Shown: positions 1 through 5,639 of the stretch, piece after piece | Position numbering within the stretch: position 1 is the stretch's first letter | How the letters are laid out: each line of letters begins with the position of its first letter | From: Candidatus Moraniibacteriota bacterium | GTDB lineage: Bacteria; Patescibacteriota; Minisyncoccia; Moranbacterales; GCA-2747515 | Length of the DNA stretch: 14,055 nucleotides | Reading direction: 5' to 3' | Assembly (NCBI GenBank): GCA_030592425.1 | Contig: JAUVJK010000019.1 | Span: 1-14,055, forward strand | Notes under the pieces: model-generated | What the model was told of the DNA's origin: nothing | Database searches by the model: none | The model's input: the letters and a program-made list of their open reading frames with translations, nothing else | Made by a program: the position numbers and the translations under genes

Positions 1-309
1 AATCCTGGACTATCAAAACCAGAATGTGAAGCAAAGATAGAGGATTATATGGGTGGAAAAAAGACAGAATATGACGAAACGCAAGAACAGATCACAGCAA
101 TAGAGACTAAAATTACGGAATTGGAGGCGAAATGTTCATCTGTTACGGGAGTCACTGTGGACGCAAATGGTAATACAGTGACAGCTGGGTGTCAGTCATG
201 GTTTGACGGTTGCAATACCTGTAAAGTTGGTGAGCCAGGAGCACCAATGGCATGTTCGCTGAAAATGTGTGATGATGCAGCAATGGAAACAGCAAAGTGC
301 ATGGACTAA
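1..309 (+). CDS. C-terminal part of a four-Cys coiled-coil surface protein with a six-Cys SWFDGCN module (5' truncated by window edge)
   Basis: The frame is open from base 1, so the start lies outside the window; the ATG at 49 is internal. Visible residues 1-45 match the C-terminal domain of the minus-strand paralogues at 5031-5579 and 7264-7899: LSKPEC at visible residues 4-9 is shared, followed by a charged helix ending in LEAKC. The last Cys-Cys interval is 36 residues here against 33 in the paralogues. After a short linker comes a module the paralogues lack (bases 190-306), with cysteines spaced C-x6-C-x2-C-x10-C-x4-C-x9-C and containing SWFDGCN. The same module is in the protein at 8951-9988. 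By analogy with the paralogues, the missing N-terminus should hold a membrane anchor and coiled coil, placing this part outside the cytoplasmic membrane. The function is unknown. The CNTC...C...C pattern recalls small disulfide-rich inhibitor folds such as pacifastin, but the match is too weak to assign. Confidence 0.85.
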   Translation, partial: NPGLSKPECEAKIEDYMGGKKTEYDETQEQITAIETKITELEAKCSSVTGVTVDANGNTVTAGCQSWFDGCNTCKVGEPGAPMACSLKMCDDAAMETAKCMD

Positions 310-341
310 AGAATGTCTCTTTAGATTTTCCATTACTTTAT

Positions 342-373
342 AAACACCTCAATATATTTGAGGTGTTTTCTTT
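342..373 (+). terminator. Rho-independent terminator after the surface-protein gene
   Basis: A 10-bp stem AAACACCTCA (342-351) pairs with TGAGGTGTTT (359-368) around a 7-base loop and is followed by a T-rich run. It lies 33 bases after the stop at 307-309. Confidence 0.85.
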
Positions 374-481
374 CTATTATAAAGAGAGACTGCCAATGTT
401 AATTGATGTACTCGTCCGCTGATAAGTGTAGGATATAGAAAATGATTTGAGATCATTGAAGAGGTTGGTATGTGGGAATAT

Positions 482-509
482 TTGCACAGACATAGTATTA
501 TGGTAGGAT
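482..509 (+). promoter_or_regulatory. Candidate promoter of rlmN
   Basis: TTGCAC (482-487) and TAGGAT (504-509) are 16 bases apart, which predicts a start near 516 and a leader of about 26 bases before the rlmN ATG. Neither box is a strong match. The rest of 374-541 shows no recognisable gene or RNA. Confidence 0.4.
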
Positions 510-541
510 AGACTGTTAGAAAAATAGTATTTACCGTGTAA

Positions 542-1609
542 ATGTCATTTCTTATGGATCACAAGAAACTCAAAATTGTACTCGAAGAAAAAAATCAACC
601 AGCTTTTCGTTATAAGCAGATCACGAAGGCTATTCTTCGTGACGCCATAACGTCCTTTGAAGATATTTCAACACTACCAAAGGAATTACGAGCGATCCTC
701 TCAGAAGAATTACCGATCTTGCCATTTACACTCATGAATGTCGTCATTTCCGCTGACAAACGGGCAATGAAAGCACTTTTTATGCTCTCTGACGGGAAGA
801 TCATAGAATCAGTACTGATCTCACCAAAGCCTGGTATGTGGTCGGCATGTATCTCCTGTCAGGTAGGATGTGCGATGTCATGCGATTTCTGTGCAACGGG
901 GAAGCTTGGATTGAAACGAGATCTCACGACAGATGAGATCGTTTCACAAGCAATCTTCTGGCGAGGGTACTTGAAGAATGAAAAGATCGATGGAACATAT
1001 GCAAATATTGTCTATATGGGTATGGGAGAGCCGATGATGAATTGGGATAATGTGAAGGAAAGTATCGAAGTACTCACAGATGCAGATCTTTGTAATTTTC
1101 CCAATCGTGGCCTCTCTGTGTCAACGTCGGGTATTGTGTCGGGAATTAAGAAATTTGCTGATACCTTTGGACAGGTCAACCTTGCGATCTCTTTGCATTT
1201 TGCCAGTGATGAGAAGAGGAGTAAATACATGCCCGTAAACAAGGGAAATAACCTTGAGCAACTCAAAGAAGCATTGCAATACTATCTCCGAAAAAATAAG
1301 AGAAAACTTTTCATCGAATACATCATGCTAGATAAGATCAATGACACCCATGAAGACGCCGTGATGCTCGCAGAATATTTACGGTCCGTCGGCACAATGC
1401 ACCTTCTTCATGTTAATCTGATCCGCTACAATGCCATTGATGGTGATCACGTACCATCGACAAAGAACACTGTACAAAACTTCAAAAAAGATCTAGACGA
1501 TCTAGGGATCTCAGCAACGATCCGCAAAAGCATCGGCGACGACATCCACGGTGCCTGTGGACAGTTGGCAGGTCACGTCGTTCGCGAACGACGTGACAAG
1601 CAAGAATAG
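542..1609 (+). CDS. rlmN: Dual-specificity 23S rRNA A2503 / tRNA A37 C2-methyltransferase RlmN
   Basis: This is a radical-SAM enzyme that methylates C2 of A2503 in 23S rRNA and, in many bacteria, A37 of some tRNAs, using a methylated-cysteine intermediate. The 355 residues are normal for the family. Visible signatures are the cluster motif C110-x3-C114-x2-C117 in GCAMSCDFCATG, the GMGEPMMN SAM-binding motif near residue 160, a glutamate at 89 in the ESV segment preceding the cluster, and C339 in GACGQL, the position of the cysteine that is methylated during catalysis. There is no Shine-Dalgarno sequence. The ATG at 542 is taken as the start; the in-frame ATG at 554 is a real alternative, since family N-termini are variable. 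The 3' end contains a perfect 26-bp palindrome (1572-1597) within the coding sequence. It appears to be a single-gene unit, followed 66 bases later by a methyltransferase gene in the same direction. Confidence 0.97.
   Translation: MSFLMDHKKLKIVLEEKNQPAFRYKQITKAILRDAITSFEDISTLPKELRAILSEELPILPFTLMNVVISADKRAMKALFMLSDGKIIESVLISPKPGMWSACISCQVGCAMSCDFCATGKLGLKRDLTTDEIVSQAIFWRGYLKNEKIDGTYANIVYMGMGEPMMNWDNVKESIEVLTDADLCNFPNRGLSVSTSGIVSGIKKFADTFGQVNLAISLHFASDEKRSKYMPVNKGNNLEQLKEALQYYLRKNKRKLFIEYIMLDKINDTHEDAVMLAEYLRSVGTMHLLHVNLIRYNAIDGDHVPSTKNTVQNFKKDLDDLGISATIRKSIGDDIHGACGQLAGHVVRERRDKQE
1572..1597. repeat. Perfect 26-bp palindrome inside the 3' end of rlmN
   Basis: GTCACGTCGTTCG (1572-1584) is immediately followed by its exact reverse complement CGAACGACGTGAC (1585-1597). 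It encodes the Arg-rich tail of RlmN, ending 9 bases before the TAG stop. No T-run follows, so it is not a canonical intrinsic terminator. In RNA it could form a strong hairpin at the end of the message. Confidence 0.9.
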
Positions 1610-1630
1610 AAGAGGTAAATTGACGTCCCT

Positions 1631-1660
1631 TTGTCATCATATTAAAATAGTACGTATAGA
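1631..1660 (+). promoter_or_regulatory. Candidate promoter of the 1676 methyltransferase gene
   Basis: TTGTCA (1631-1636) and TATAGA (1655-1660) are separated by 18 bases. The predicted start would leave a leader of only about 9 bases before the ATG at 1676. Confidence 0.45.
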
Positions 1661-1675
1661 TAGTAAAATAAAATT

Positions 1676-2425
1676 ATGAATGAAGAAGAATATTTTCAAG
1701 CGCTTATTGCATTGCACCAAGGTCTTGAGCGGCAAGGTCCAGGCGATAAAGAATTCTCGCGTCAGATCCTTTCCAATCTAGAAGGGTTGCCAGAGAATCC
1801 TCAGATCGCAGATATGGGCTGCGGTGCTGGTGCGGGGACACTCCTCCTTGCTGAAAAGTTTCGCACGAACATTCGAGCCGTCGATTTTTCACGTGACTTT
1901 CTTGATGAACTTGACGTGCGAGCAAAACAAGAAGAGCTTGATCAGTTTATAGAAACCATCGAATGTGATATGGGAAAAATTAATTGGGCGCCAAAAAGTG
2001 TAGATCTCCTTTGGTCTGAAGGAGCTGCCTATATTTTAACTTTCGGTGGCGCATTAAAGGCCTGGCGACCGCTTATGGCAGATAATGGCATTGCCGTTAT
2101 TTCGGAATTGAGTTACTTCACAGATAAAGCACCAGAACCATTGAAGGAATATATGAAAAAAATGTATCCTACTATTAAAAGTGAATCAGGAAATGCAGAG
2201 GTCGCAAAAGCGTTGCATTTTGAGGTTGTGGACATCCTTCGCCTGCCATCACGTTCGTGGTGGACGTATTACTACGATCCGTTGAAAGAAAACATCGAAT
2301 CTCAGAAAGGATCAAAAGATCCTACGATGCAAGTTGTTATTGATGAAACAGAAAAGGAAATGCAATTATTCGAAAAATACGCGGAATTTTATGGATATTC
2401 ATTCTATATTTTGAAAGCAAAATAA
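1676..2425 (+). CDS. Class I SAM-dependent methyltransferase of unknown substrate
   Basis: A 249-residue Rossmann-fold methyltransferase. Motif I is visible as ADMGCGAGAG (45-54), the acidic residue ending strand 2 is D70 in AVDFS, and a later DLLWSEGAAY segment matches the motif after strand 4. The segment ahead of motif I (GLERQGPGDKE, about residues 16-26) resembles a common group of cytosolic ubiE-like methyltransferases of unassigned substrate, and the C-terminal part is rich in aromatic residues that may form the substrate pocket. There is no transmembrane segment or signal. The leader has no Shine-Dalgarno sequence. It lies after rlmN in the same direction but has its own candidate promoter. 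The reaction is presumably SAM-dependent methylation of a small molecule; the target cannot be read from the sequence. Confidence 0.88.
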   Translation: MNEEEYFQALIALHQGLERQGPGDKEFSRQILSNLEGLPENPQIADMGCGAGAGTLLLAEKFRTNIRAVDFSRDFLDELDVRAKQEELDQFIETIECDMGKINWAPKSVDLLWSEGAAYILTFGGALKAWRPLMADNGIAVISELSYFTDKAPEPLKEYMKKMYPTIKSESGNAEVAKALHFEVVDILRLPSRSWWTYYYDPLKENIESQKGSKDPTMQVVIDETEKEMQLFEKYAEFYGYSFYILKAK

Positions 2426-2465
2426 TACCATCTTTAAATATCCACTCCGTAACAATCAAAAACAT

Positions 2466-2564
2466 CCCCTTCTCCCATGCTTGGGAGAAGGTGCCCGATA
2501 GGGCGGATGAGGGGTGAAAGATGTATACCACCCCTTACCTCAATCCTCTCCTTTGGGGAGAGGA
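2466..2564. repeat. Compound palindromic repeat (REP/MITE-like) in the gap after the methyltransferase gene
   Basis: Several hairpins lie end to end: CCTTCTCCCA (2468-2477) pairs perfectly with 2482-2491 around a 4-base loop; GCCC (2493-2496) pairs with GGGC (2501-2504); AGGGGTG (2510-2516) pairs with CACCCCT (2529-2535); and TCCTCTCC (2544-2551) pairs with GGAGAGGA (2557-2564). The order of stem, GCCC/GGGC mini-hairpin and GGATGAGGGG is a pattern remembered from interspersed intergenic repeats in many bacteria. The two large hairpins are in opposed orientation. No T-run follows, so termination of the upstream gene here is possible but not shown. Confidence 0.75.
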
Positions 2565-2724
2565 AGTTATTAGGGAATGGTTGCTTGGAGCTGGCATAAC
2601 AGGTGATAAAAAAGTAACGCAAGCTCCACTGCGCCTGTGGACAGTTGTCGGGGGAGGTCTAGTGATTAATAGAGCGGCCTGGGACGAGATAAATGGGCGA
2701 GTCTTTATGGAGAATAAGATCTAG
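2565..2724. other. Unassigned spacer with no convincing gene
   Basis: This segment between the palindromic repeat and the 2725 palindrome is locally GC-richer than its surroundings. GGAGCT (2587-2592) and AGCTCC (2622-2627) form an inverted pair. A 67-codon open frame (2521-2724) starts inside the repeat and crosses it. It has no Shine-Dalgarno sequence, no promoter and no recognisable protein, so it is not called as a gene. A remnant of a mobile element or a structured RNA is possible. Confidence 0.4.
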
Positions 2725-2748
2725 GAATAAATGATTAATCATTTATTC
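2725..2748. promoter_or_regulatory. Palindromic candidate operator, copy 1 (upstream of Bro-N/AbrB operon)
   Basis: The half-site AATAAATGATT (2726-2736) is followed directly by its exact reverse complement (2737-2747); including the flanking G and C the palindrome is 24 bp. It ends 11 bases before the TATAAT at 2759-2764, so it overlaps the -35 region. A second copy differing at one position lies at 3900-3921. It is an operator candidate for the AbrB-like or Bro-N protein. Because T's follow it, a role as a weak terminator for upstream transcription cannot be excluded. Confidence 0.6.
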
Positions 2749-2758
2749 TTTTTTGTAG

Positions 2759-2764
2759 TATAAT
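2759..2764 (+). promoter_or_regulatory. -10 box of the Bro-N/AbrB operon
   Basis: A perfect TATAAT. The predicted start near 2771 leaves a leader of about 70 bases before the ATG at 2843, longer than most in this window. No good -35 is present, and that position is occupied by the palindrome. The leader also holds a 15-base palindrome, ATAGTGA-g-TCACTAT (2801-2815), which could be a second operator or an RNA hairpin. Confidence 0.55.
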
Positions 2765-2800
2765 TTAGTTATGGAAGACATGATGTAGTGTACGGTGCTC

Positions 2801-2815
2801 ATAGTGAGTCACTAT
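2801..2815. repeat. 15-base palindrome in the leader of the Bro-N gene
   Basis: ATAGTGA (2801-2807) and TCACTAT (2809-2815) are exact inverted copies around a single G, 27 bases ahead of the ATG at 2843. Confidence 0.6.
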
Positions 2816-2842
2816 TACATATAAGAAATAATACAAGACACA

Positions 2843-3706
2843 ATGAATAAAGAATCACAACAAGAAGGCATAAAAGATCATTCCATAGTGCTATTTCATG
2901 AAAAGAAAGTTCGTCGTCATTGGGATGATGAAAATGAATTGTGGTATTTTTCTGTTGTTGATGTAATTGGAGTTTTGACAGATTCTGTCAATTCAACTGA
3001 TTATCTCAAAAAAATTAGGAAAAGAGATGAAGAACTTGGAATCTACATAGGGACAAATTGTCCCCAGGTAGAAATGCTAACCGAAAGTGGCAAAAAAAGA
3101 AAAATGCTTGCTGGAAATACAGAAAACATTTTTCGCATTATCCAGTCTATTCCAAGTAAAAAAGCCGAACCTTTTAAACTGTGGTTGGCTAAAGTTGGAT
3201 CTGAAAGAATTGAAGAGATAGAAGATCCTGAACTGGCTTTTGACAGGGCAATGCAAACCTATCTTAAAAAAGGCTATTCCAAAGAATGGATCAATCAAAG
3301 ACTCAAAAGTATTGAGATCAGAAAAGAATTGACGAATGAATGGAATGAAAGAGATGTAAAAGAGGGTTTGGAATATGCTATTTTGACTGATGAAATCACT
3401 AAAGCATGGGCAGGGAAATCGGTAAAGCAATATAAACAGTTTAAAGATTTGAAAAAGCAAAACTTAAAAGATAACATGACCAACCTTGAGTTAGTTTTGA
3501 ATATGCTTGCAGAAGTTTCTACAACCGAAATTTCCAAGAAGCAAAAGCCGAGTGGTTTAACGGAGAACAAAAGAGTAGCTCAAAAAGGTGGAGATGCCGC
3601 TGCACAAGCGAGGAGATCTATTGAAAAGGAAACTGGCGAAAGTGTGATCTCCCCGCAAAACGCAAAGCACTTGCAGAGCAAAAATAAGAAAAAATTAACA
3701 AACTAA
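2843..3706 (+). CDS. Bro-N (phage antirepressor-type) domain protein
   Basis: A 287-residue soluble protein. Residues about 15-120 look like a Bro-N domain: an aromatic-rich opening (HWDDENELWYFSVVDVIGVLTDS), then a segment with a KMLAGNTENIFRIIQSIPS-type ending, as in phage antirepressors and baculovirus Bro proteins. The middle (about 130-215) is highly charged and helical. The C-terminus (about 222-276, EVSTTEISKKQKPSGL ... KGGDAAAQARRSIE ... GESVISPQNAK) resembles the tail seen in chromosomal Bro-N/DinD-like proteins; this is from memory. Bro-N domains bind DNA, so a regulatory or phage-derived role is likely. Only 9 bases separate its stop from an AbrB-like gene, so the two probably share a message. 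Its base composition is more AT-rich than rlmN, consistent with transfer. There is no clear Shine-Dalgarno sequence; the start is the first ATG of the open frame. Confidence 0.8.
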   Translation: MNKESQQEGIKDHSIVLFHEKKVRRHWDDENELWYFSVVDVIGVLTDSVNSTDYLKKIRKRDEELGIYIGTNCPQVEMLTESGKKRKMLAGNTENIFRIIQSIPSKKAEPFKLWLAKVGSERIEEIEDPELAFDRAMQTYLKKGYSKEWINQRLKSIEIRKELTNEWNERDVKEGLEYAILTDEITKAWAGKSVKQYKQFKDLKKQNLKDNMTNLELVLNMLAEVSTTEISKKQKPSGLTENKRVAQKGGDAAAQARRSIEKETGESVISPQNAKHLQSKNKKKLTN

Positions 3707-3715
3707 GAATAAATT

Positions 3716-3892
3716 ATGGCACGGCGGAAGACAAAAAATCACAATGTGCGTAAGTTGTTGCGTAGTGGAAACAAAGGTGTTTCTGTGACACTGCCAATTG
3801 AATTGGTGCGGGAGTTGGAATGGCGTACCAAGCAAAAAGTTGTGATCAAGAAAAAAGGGAAGACATTGATCATCGAAGATTGGAAAGAATGA
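3716..3892 (+). CDS. Small AbrB/SpoVT-fold (MazE-like) DNA-binding protein
   Basis: A 58-residue basic protein, starting at ATG 3716 and ending at TGA 3890-3892. After an Arg/Lys-rich N-terminus (MARRKTKNHNVRKLL), residues about 18-55 follow the swapped-hairpin AbrB pattern: a SVTLPIELVRELEW strand-helix, then KQKVVIKKKGKTLIIED strands. The domain binds DNA as a dimer, typically as a transition-state regulator or an antitoxin controlling its own operon. It follows the Bro-N gene by 9 bases, suggesting co-transcription and possibly a functional pair. The palindromes at 2725-2748 and 3900-3921, which flank this operon, are attractive targets for it. No toxin of a known family is recognised beside it, so a toxin-antitoxin call would be speculation. 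Confidence 0.82.
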   Translation: MARRKTKNHNVRKLLRSGNKGVSVTLPIELVRELEWRTKQKVVIKKKGKTLIIEDWKE

Positions 3893-3899
3893 GTAAAAG

Positions 3900-3921
3900 A
3901 ATAAATGATTATTCATTTATT
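3900..3921. promoter_or_regulatory. Palindromic candidate operator, copy 2 (upstream of the 3970 gene)
   Basis: AATAAATGA (3900-3908) pairs with TCATTTATT (3913-3921). The 22 bases match copy 1 at 21 positions and are likewise preceded by G. It ends 12 bases before the TATAAT at 3934-3939, the same placement as copy 1. It starts 7 bases after the AbrB stop, so it could also act as that operon's terminator hairpin. Confidence 0.6.
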
Positions 3922-3930
3922 TTTGTTTGA

Positions 3931-3939
3931 TGCTATAAT
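3931..3939 (+). promoter_or_regulatory. Extended -10 promoter of the 3970 gene
   Basis: TGCTATAAT is a perfect extended -10 (TGnTATAAT). The predicted start is near 3946, 24 bases before the ATG. No -35 is visible; the operator-like palindrome fills that region. Confidence 0.7.
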
Positions 3940-3969
3940 ACAGATAGAGTTAAACAGTAATAAAATTTT

Positions 3970-4188
3970 ATGAGCGATACATTTTTTGTGGTAGTATTCT
4001 GGCTCCTTTTGATTGATAGTATTGGAGCCGTTGTTGTTTCGTGGAGTGGATGGAAGCAATGGTATCTGGGCAATTGCACCGTAACGTCACGCCTTTTCCC
4101 ACCGTCAAAAGGATGGACGATACTCTATCTTGTTCTGGTACTCTTTATCGGCTATATACTCATGAACTTTGGTGTTCATCTGATCTAG
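3970..4188 (+). CDS. Small two-helix membrane protein of unknown function
   Basis: A 72-residue protein with two predicted membrane segments, about residues 4-25 and 49-68, joined by a Trp-rich loop (SWSGWKQWYLGNC) with one cysteine. I do not recognise a family. It has a good extended -10 promoter and a strong terminator, so it looks like a genuine single-gene unit. Its promoter carries the same palindrome as the Bro-N/AbrB operon, which suggests shared control by that regulator. Confidence 0.72.
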   Translation: MSDTFFVVVFWLLLIDSIGAVVVSWSGWKQWYLGNCTVTSRLFPPSKGWTILYLVLVLFIGYILMNFGVHLI

Positions 4189-4210
4189 TACAGGCATTAA
4201 AATACAAATA

Positions 4211-4240
4211 AAAACACTCGACATCTGTCGAGTGTTTTTT
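4211..4240. terminator. Bidirectional terminator between convergent genes
   Basis: AAAACACTCGAC (4211-4222) pairs with GTCGAGTGTTTT (4227-4238) around ATCT, with T's on the plus side and A's on the minus side. It serves the 3970-4188 gene and the convergent minus-strand gene ending at 4258. Confidence 0.92.
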
Positions 4241-4257
4241 GAAGTCTGTATAAACTA

Positions 4258-4857
4258 CTAACAACCTGCAGCGATCAATGCTTCTGCTGTTGCGATTTCT
4301 GCTTCAACGTCACTTATCACTTTGACATCACCGTCTACAACGGCATTAACGATCTCTGCGCACTCGCTATCACTGAGATCTTCATAGATTGCACGACACT
4401 GCGCTTCTGCAGCATCTTCATTTGCATCAACCTGATCAGTCACTGCCTCAAGAGCATCAAGATAGTCTTCCAGTACTGGAAGAGCTTCCTGTGCAATTGC
4501 GAGATTGTCCGCACATGCTGCAGATGAATTTGCTGCTGCCTGTTGCTCTGCTGCTGCTTGATTTGCTACTGCTGTTGCTTGCGCGTCTCCAACGGCATCT
4601 TCAACTGCTGCTTCTTGAGCTGCGGCTTGCGCTTCTACTTGCGCTGTTTCTGCCTGTGCTTGTGTCGCTTCTTTCTCTGCTATTGCAGCTTGTTGTTGTG
4701 CTTGATTTACTTGCGCCTGCTGCATTGCATCTTCGGCAGCTTCGTCTTGGTTATTGTTGTAGATGTAAAAGCCGATGATCACAACTATAATTACGACTGC
4801 ACCGATGATCCAATACTTGTTATTATTATTTTGACTAGTCTCACTTGTTGACTCCAT
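4258..4857 (-). CDS. Membrane-anchored coiled-coil protein with C-terminal four-Cys domain (paralogue A)
   Basis: A 199-residue protein. Residues 1-14 are polar with four consecutive Asn, 15-33 form one hydrophobic anchor, and the membrane exit reads IGFYIYNNNQ. Residues about 38-112 are an extremely Ala/Gln/Glu-rich predicted coiled coil without Pro or Gly breaks. The C-terminal domain has cysteines at 115, 154, 166 and 199, the last being the final residue. Cys spacing is identical to the paralogues at 5031-5579 and 7264-7899. With a short N-terminus and one anchor, the bulk is predicted outside the cytoplasmic membrane, where two disulfides could form. No known family is recognised; a surface stalk or structural envelope role is inference. 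The last 15 residues (EAEIATAEALIAAGC) are identical to paralogue B, showing recent duplication or gene conversion. Confidence 0.88.
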   Translation of the reverse strand: MESTSETSQNNNNKYWIIGAVVIIVVIIGFYIYNNNQDEAAEDAMQQAQVNQAQQQAAIAEKEATQAQAETAQVEAQAAAQEAAVEDAVGDAQATAVANQAAAEQQAAANSSAACADNLAIAQEALPVLEDYLDALEAVTDQVDANEDAAEAQCRAIYEDLSDSECAEIVNAVVDGDVKVISDVEAEIATAEALIAAGC

Positions 4858-4893
4858 AAAGTTTGTATTAGTTTATTATAGGTGTCTTTTAAA

Positions 4894-4902
4894 AGTATAG
4901 CA
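4894..4902 (-). promoter_or_regulatory. Extended -10 promoter of paralogue A
   Basis: Read on the minus strand this is TGCTATACT, the same extended -10 found before 8026 and 8951. It gives a leader of about 30 bases. A second -10 candidate, TATAAT (4875-4880, minus), lies nearer the start but would leave only about 10 bases. Confidence 0.6.
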
Positions 4903-4980
4903 CAATAAATTTGTAGCAGGTAATACTTCCTAATCCTTTATAGCTAGAGGATAAAAGTAATTGTTTGCGCATCAAAACTA

Positions 4981-5008
4981 AAAACACCCAGCGTATGCGG
5001 GGTGTTTT
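4981..5008 (-). terminator. Terminator of paralogue B
   Basis: AAAACACCC (4981-4989) pairs with GGGTGTTTT (5000-5008), with a 10-base loop that itself contains GC...GC. It lies 22 bases beyond the stop of the minus-strand gene at 5031; a T-rich tract follows on the minus strand. Confidence 0.8.
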
Positions 5009-5030
5009 TTGATTGATGCGTTGGTGCCTA

Positions 5031-5579
5031 TTAGCAACCAGCGGCGATCAATGCTTCTGCTGTTGCAATTTCTGCTTCGATCTCTGCATAGAGATCTTCT
5101 TTCCCAGCAATGAAGTTATCGATCTTTGTCTCACATTCTGGCTTTGAAAGACCTTCATGCGTTTCGCGACATTGTGCGACTGCTGCATCTGGGTTATCCT
5201 CGATAATCTCGCCACCCTTCTCAAGTGTTTCCGCGTAATCCTCGAGATGTGGAAGGTTTTTCTGTGCATTTGCAACATTCTCCTCACATGTTGCTGACGC
5301 TTTTGCTGCTGTATTTGCTGACGCTGTTGCTTTTGCTTCAGCCTGTGCAGTGTCAACTGCTTTTTCTGTCGCAGCTTTCTGTGCTTGTGCCTCTGCCTCT
5401 ACTTGTGCTGCTTGCTGTTGCGCTTGTTCTGTTTGTTGCTGTGCTACAGCTACTTGTGCCTCTGCCTCTGCTTGCTTTTTTTGATTATTGTCGTAGACCA
5501 AATATCCGATGATCGCAATTGCGACGACAACGATGATCACGATGACCATTGTATTGCCTTGTTTTGTCTTATTGTCCAT
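5031..5579 (-). CDS. Membrane-anchored coiled-coil protein with C-terminal four-Cys domain (paralogue B)
   Basis: A 182-residue protein with the same layout as paralogue A: polar N-terminus, one anchor (residues about 11-28), exit motif IGYLVYDNNQ, Ala/Gln/Glu-rich coiled coil (about 33-95), and cysteines at 98, 137, 149 and 182. The segment DAAVAQCRETHEGLSKPEC matches the equivalent parts of the 7264-7899 protein and the fragment at 1-309. The final Cys is the last residue, as in paralogue A. The outward-facing part should be oxidised and disulfide-bonded; this is inference from topology. It has its own promoter and terminator. A 23-base stretch encoding the C-terminus (5044-5066) is identical to 4271-4293 in paralogue A. 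The function is unknown. Confidence 0.88.
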   Translation of the reverse strand: MDNKTKQGNTMVIVIIVVVAIAIIGYLVYDNNQKKQAEAEAQVAVAQQQTEQAQQQAAQVEAEAQAQKAATEKAVDTAQAEAKATASANTAAKASATCEENVANAQKNLPHLEDYAETLEKGGEIIEDNPDAAVAQCRETHEGLSKPECETKIDNFIAGKEDLYAEIEAEIATAEALIAAGC

Positions 5580-5610
5580 AATGTTTGTGTTTAATGATTA
5601 TGGTGTTTCT

Positions 5611-5638
5611 ATTATATCAAAGTAGTATGTTTGTGCAA
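5611..5638 (-). promoter_or_regulatory. Promoter of paralogue B
   Basis: On the minus strand, TTGCAC (5633-5638) and TATAAT (5611-5616) are 16 bases apart. The predicted leader is about 24 bases and has no Shine-Dalgarno sequence. Confidence 0.65.
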
Positions 5639-5639
5639 A

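Noticed and set aside
2521..2724. 67-codon open frame downstream of the methyltransferase gene
   Set aside because: It begins inside the compound palindromic repeat and is crossed by it. It has no promoter or ribosome site, and the protein shows no recognisable fold or composition.
3716..3892. Toxin-antitoxin module assignment for the Bro-N/AbrB pair
   Set aside because: The AbrB-like protein could be an antitoxin, but the partner does not match any toxin family I know; regulation is the safer reading.
4389..4851. Leu/Cys-rich plus-strand open frames opposite paralogue A (and similarly 5225-5594 opposite B)
   Set aside because: They are antisense images of the Ala/Gln/Glu-rich coiled coils, whose repetitive codons keep opposite frames open. 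The minus-strand reading has a promoter, a terminator and paralogues.
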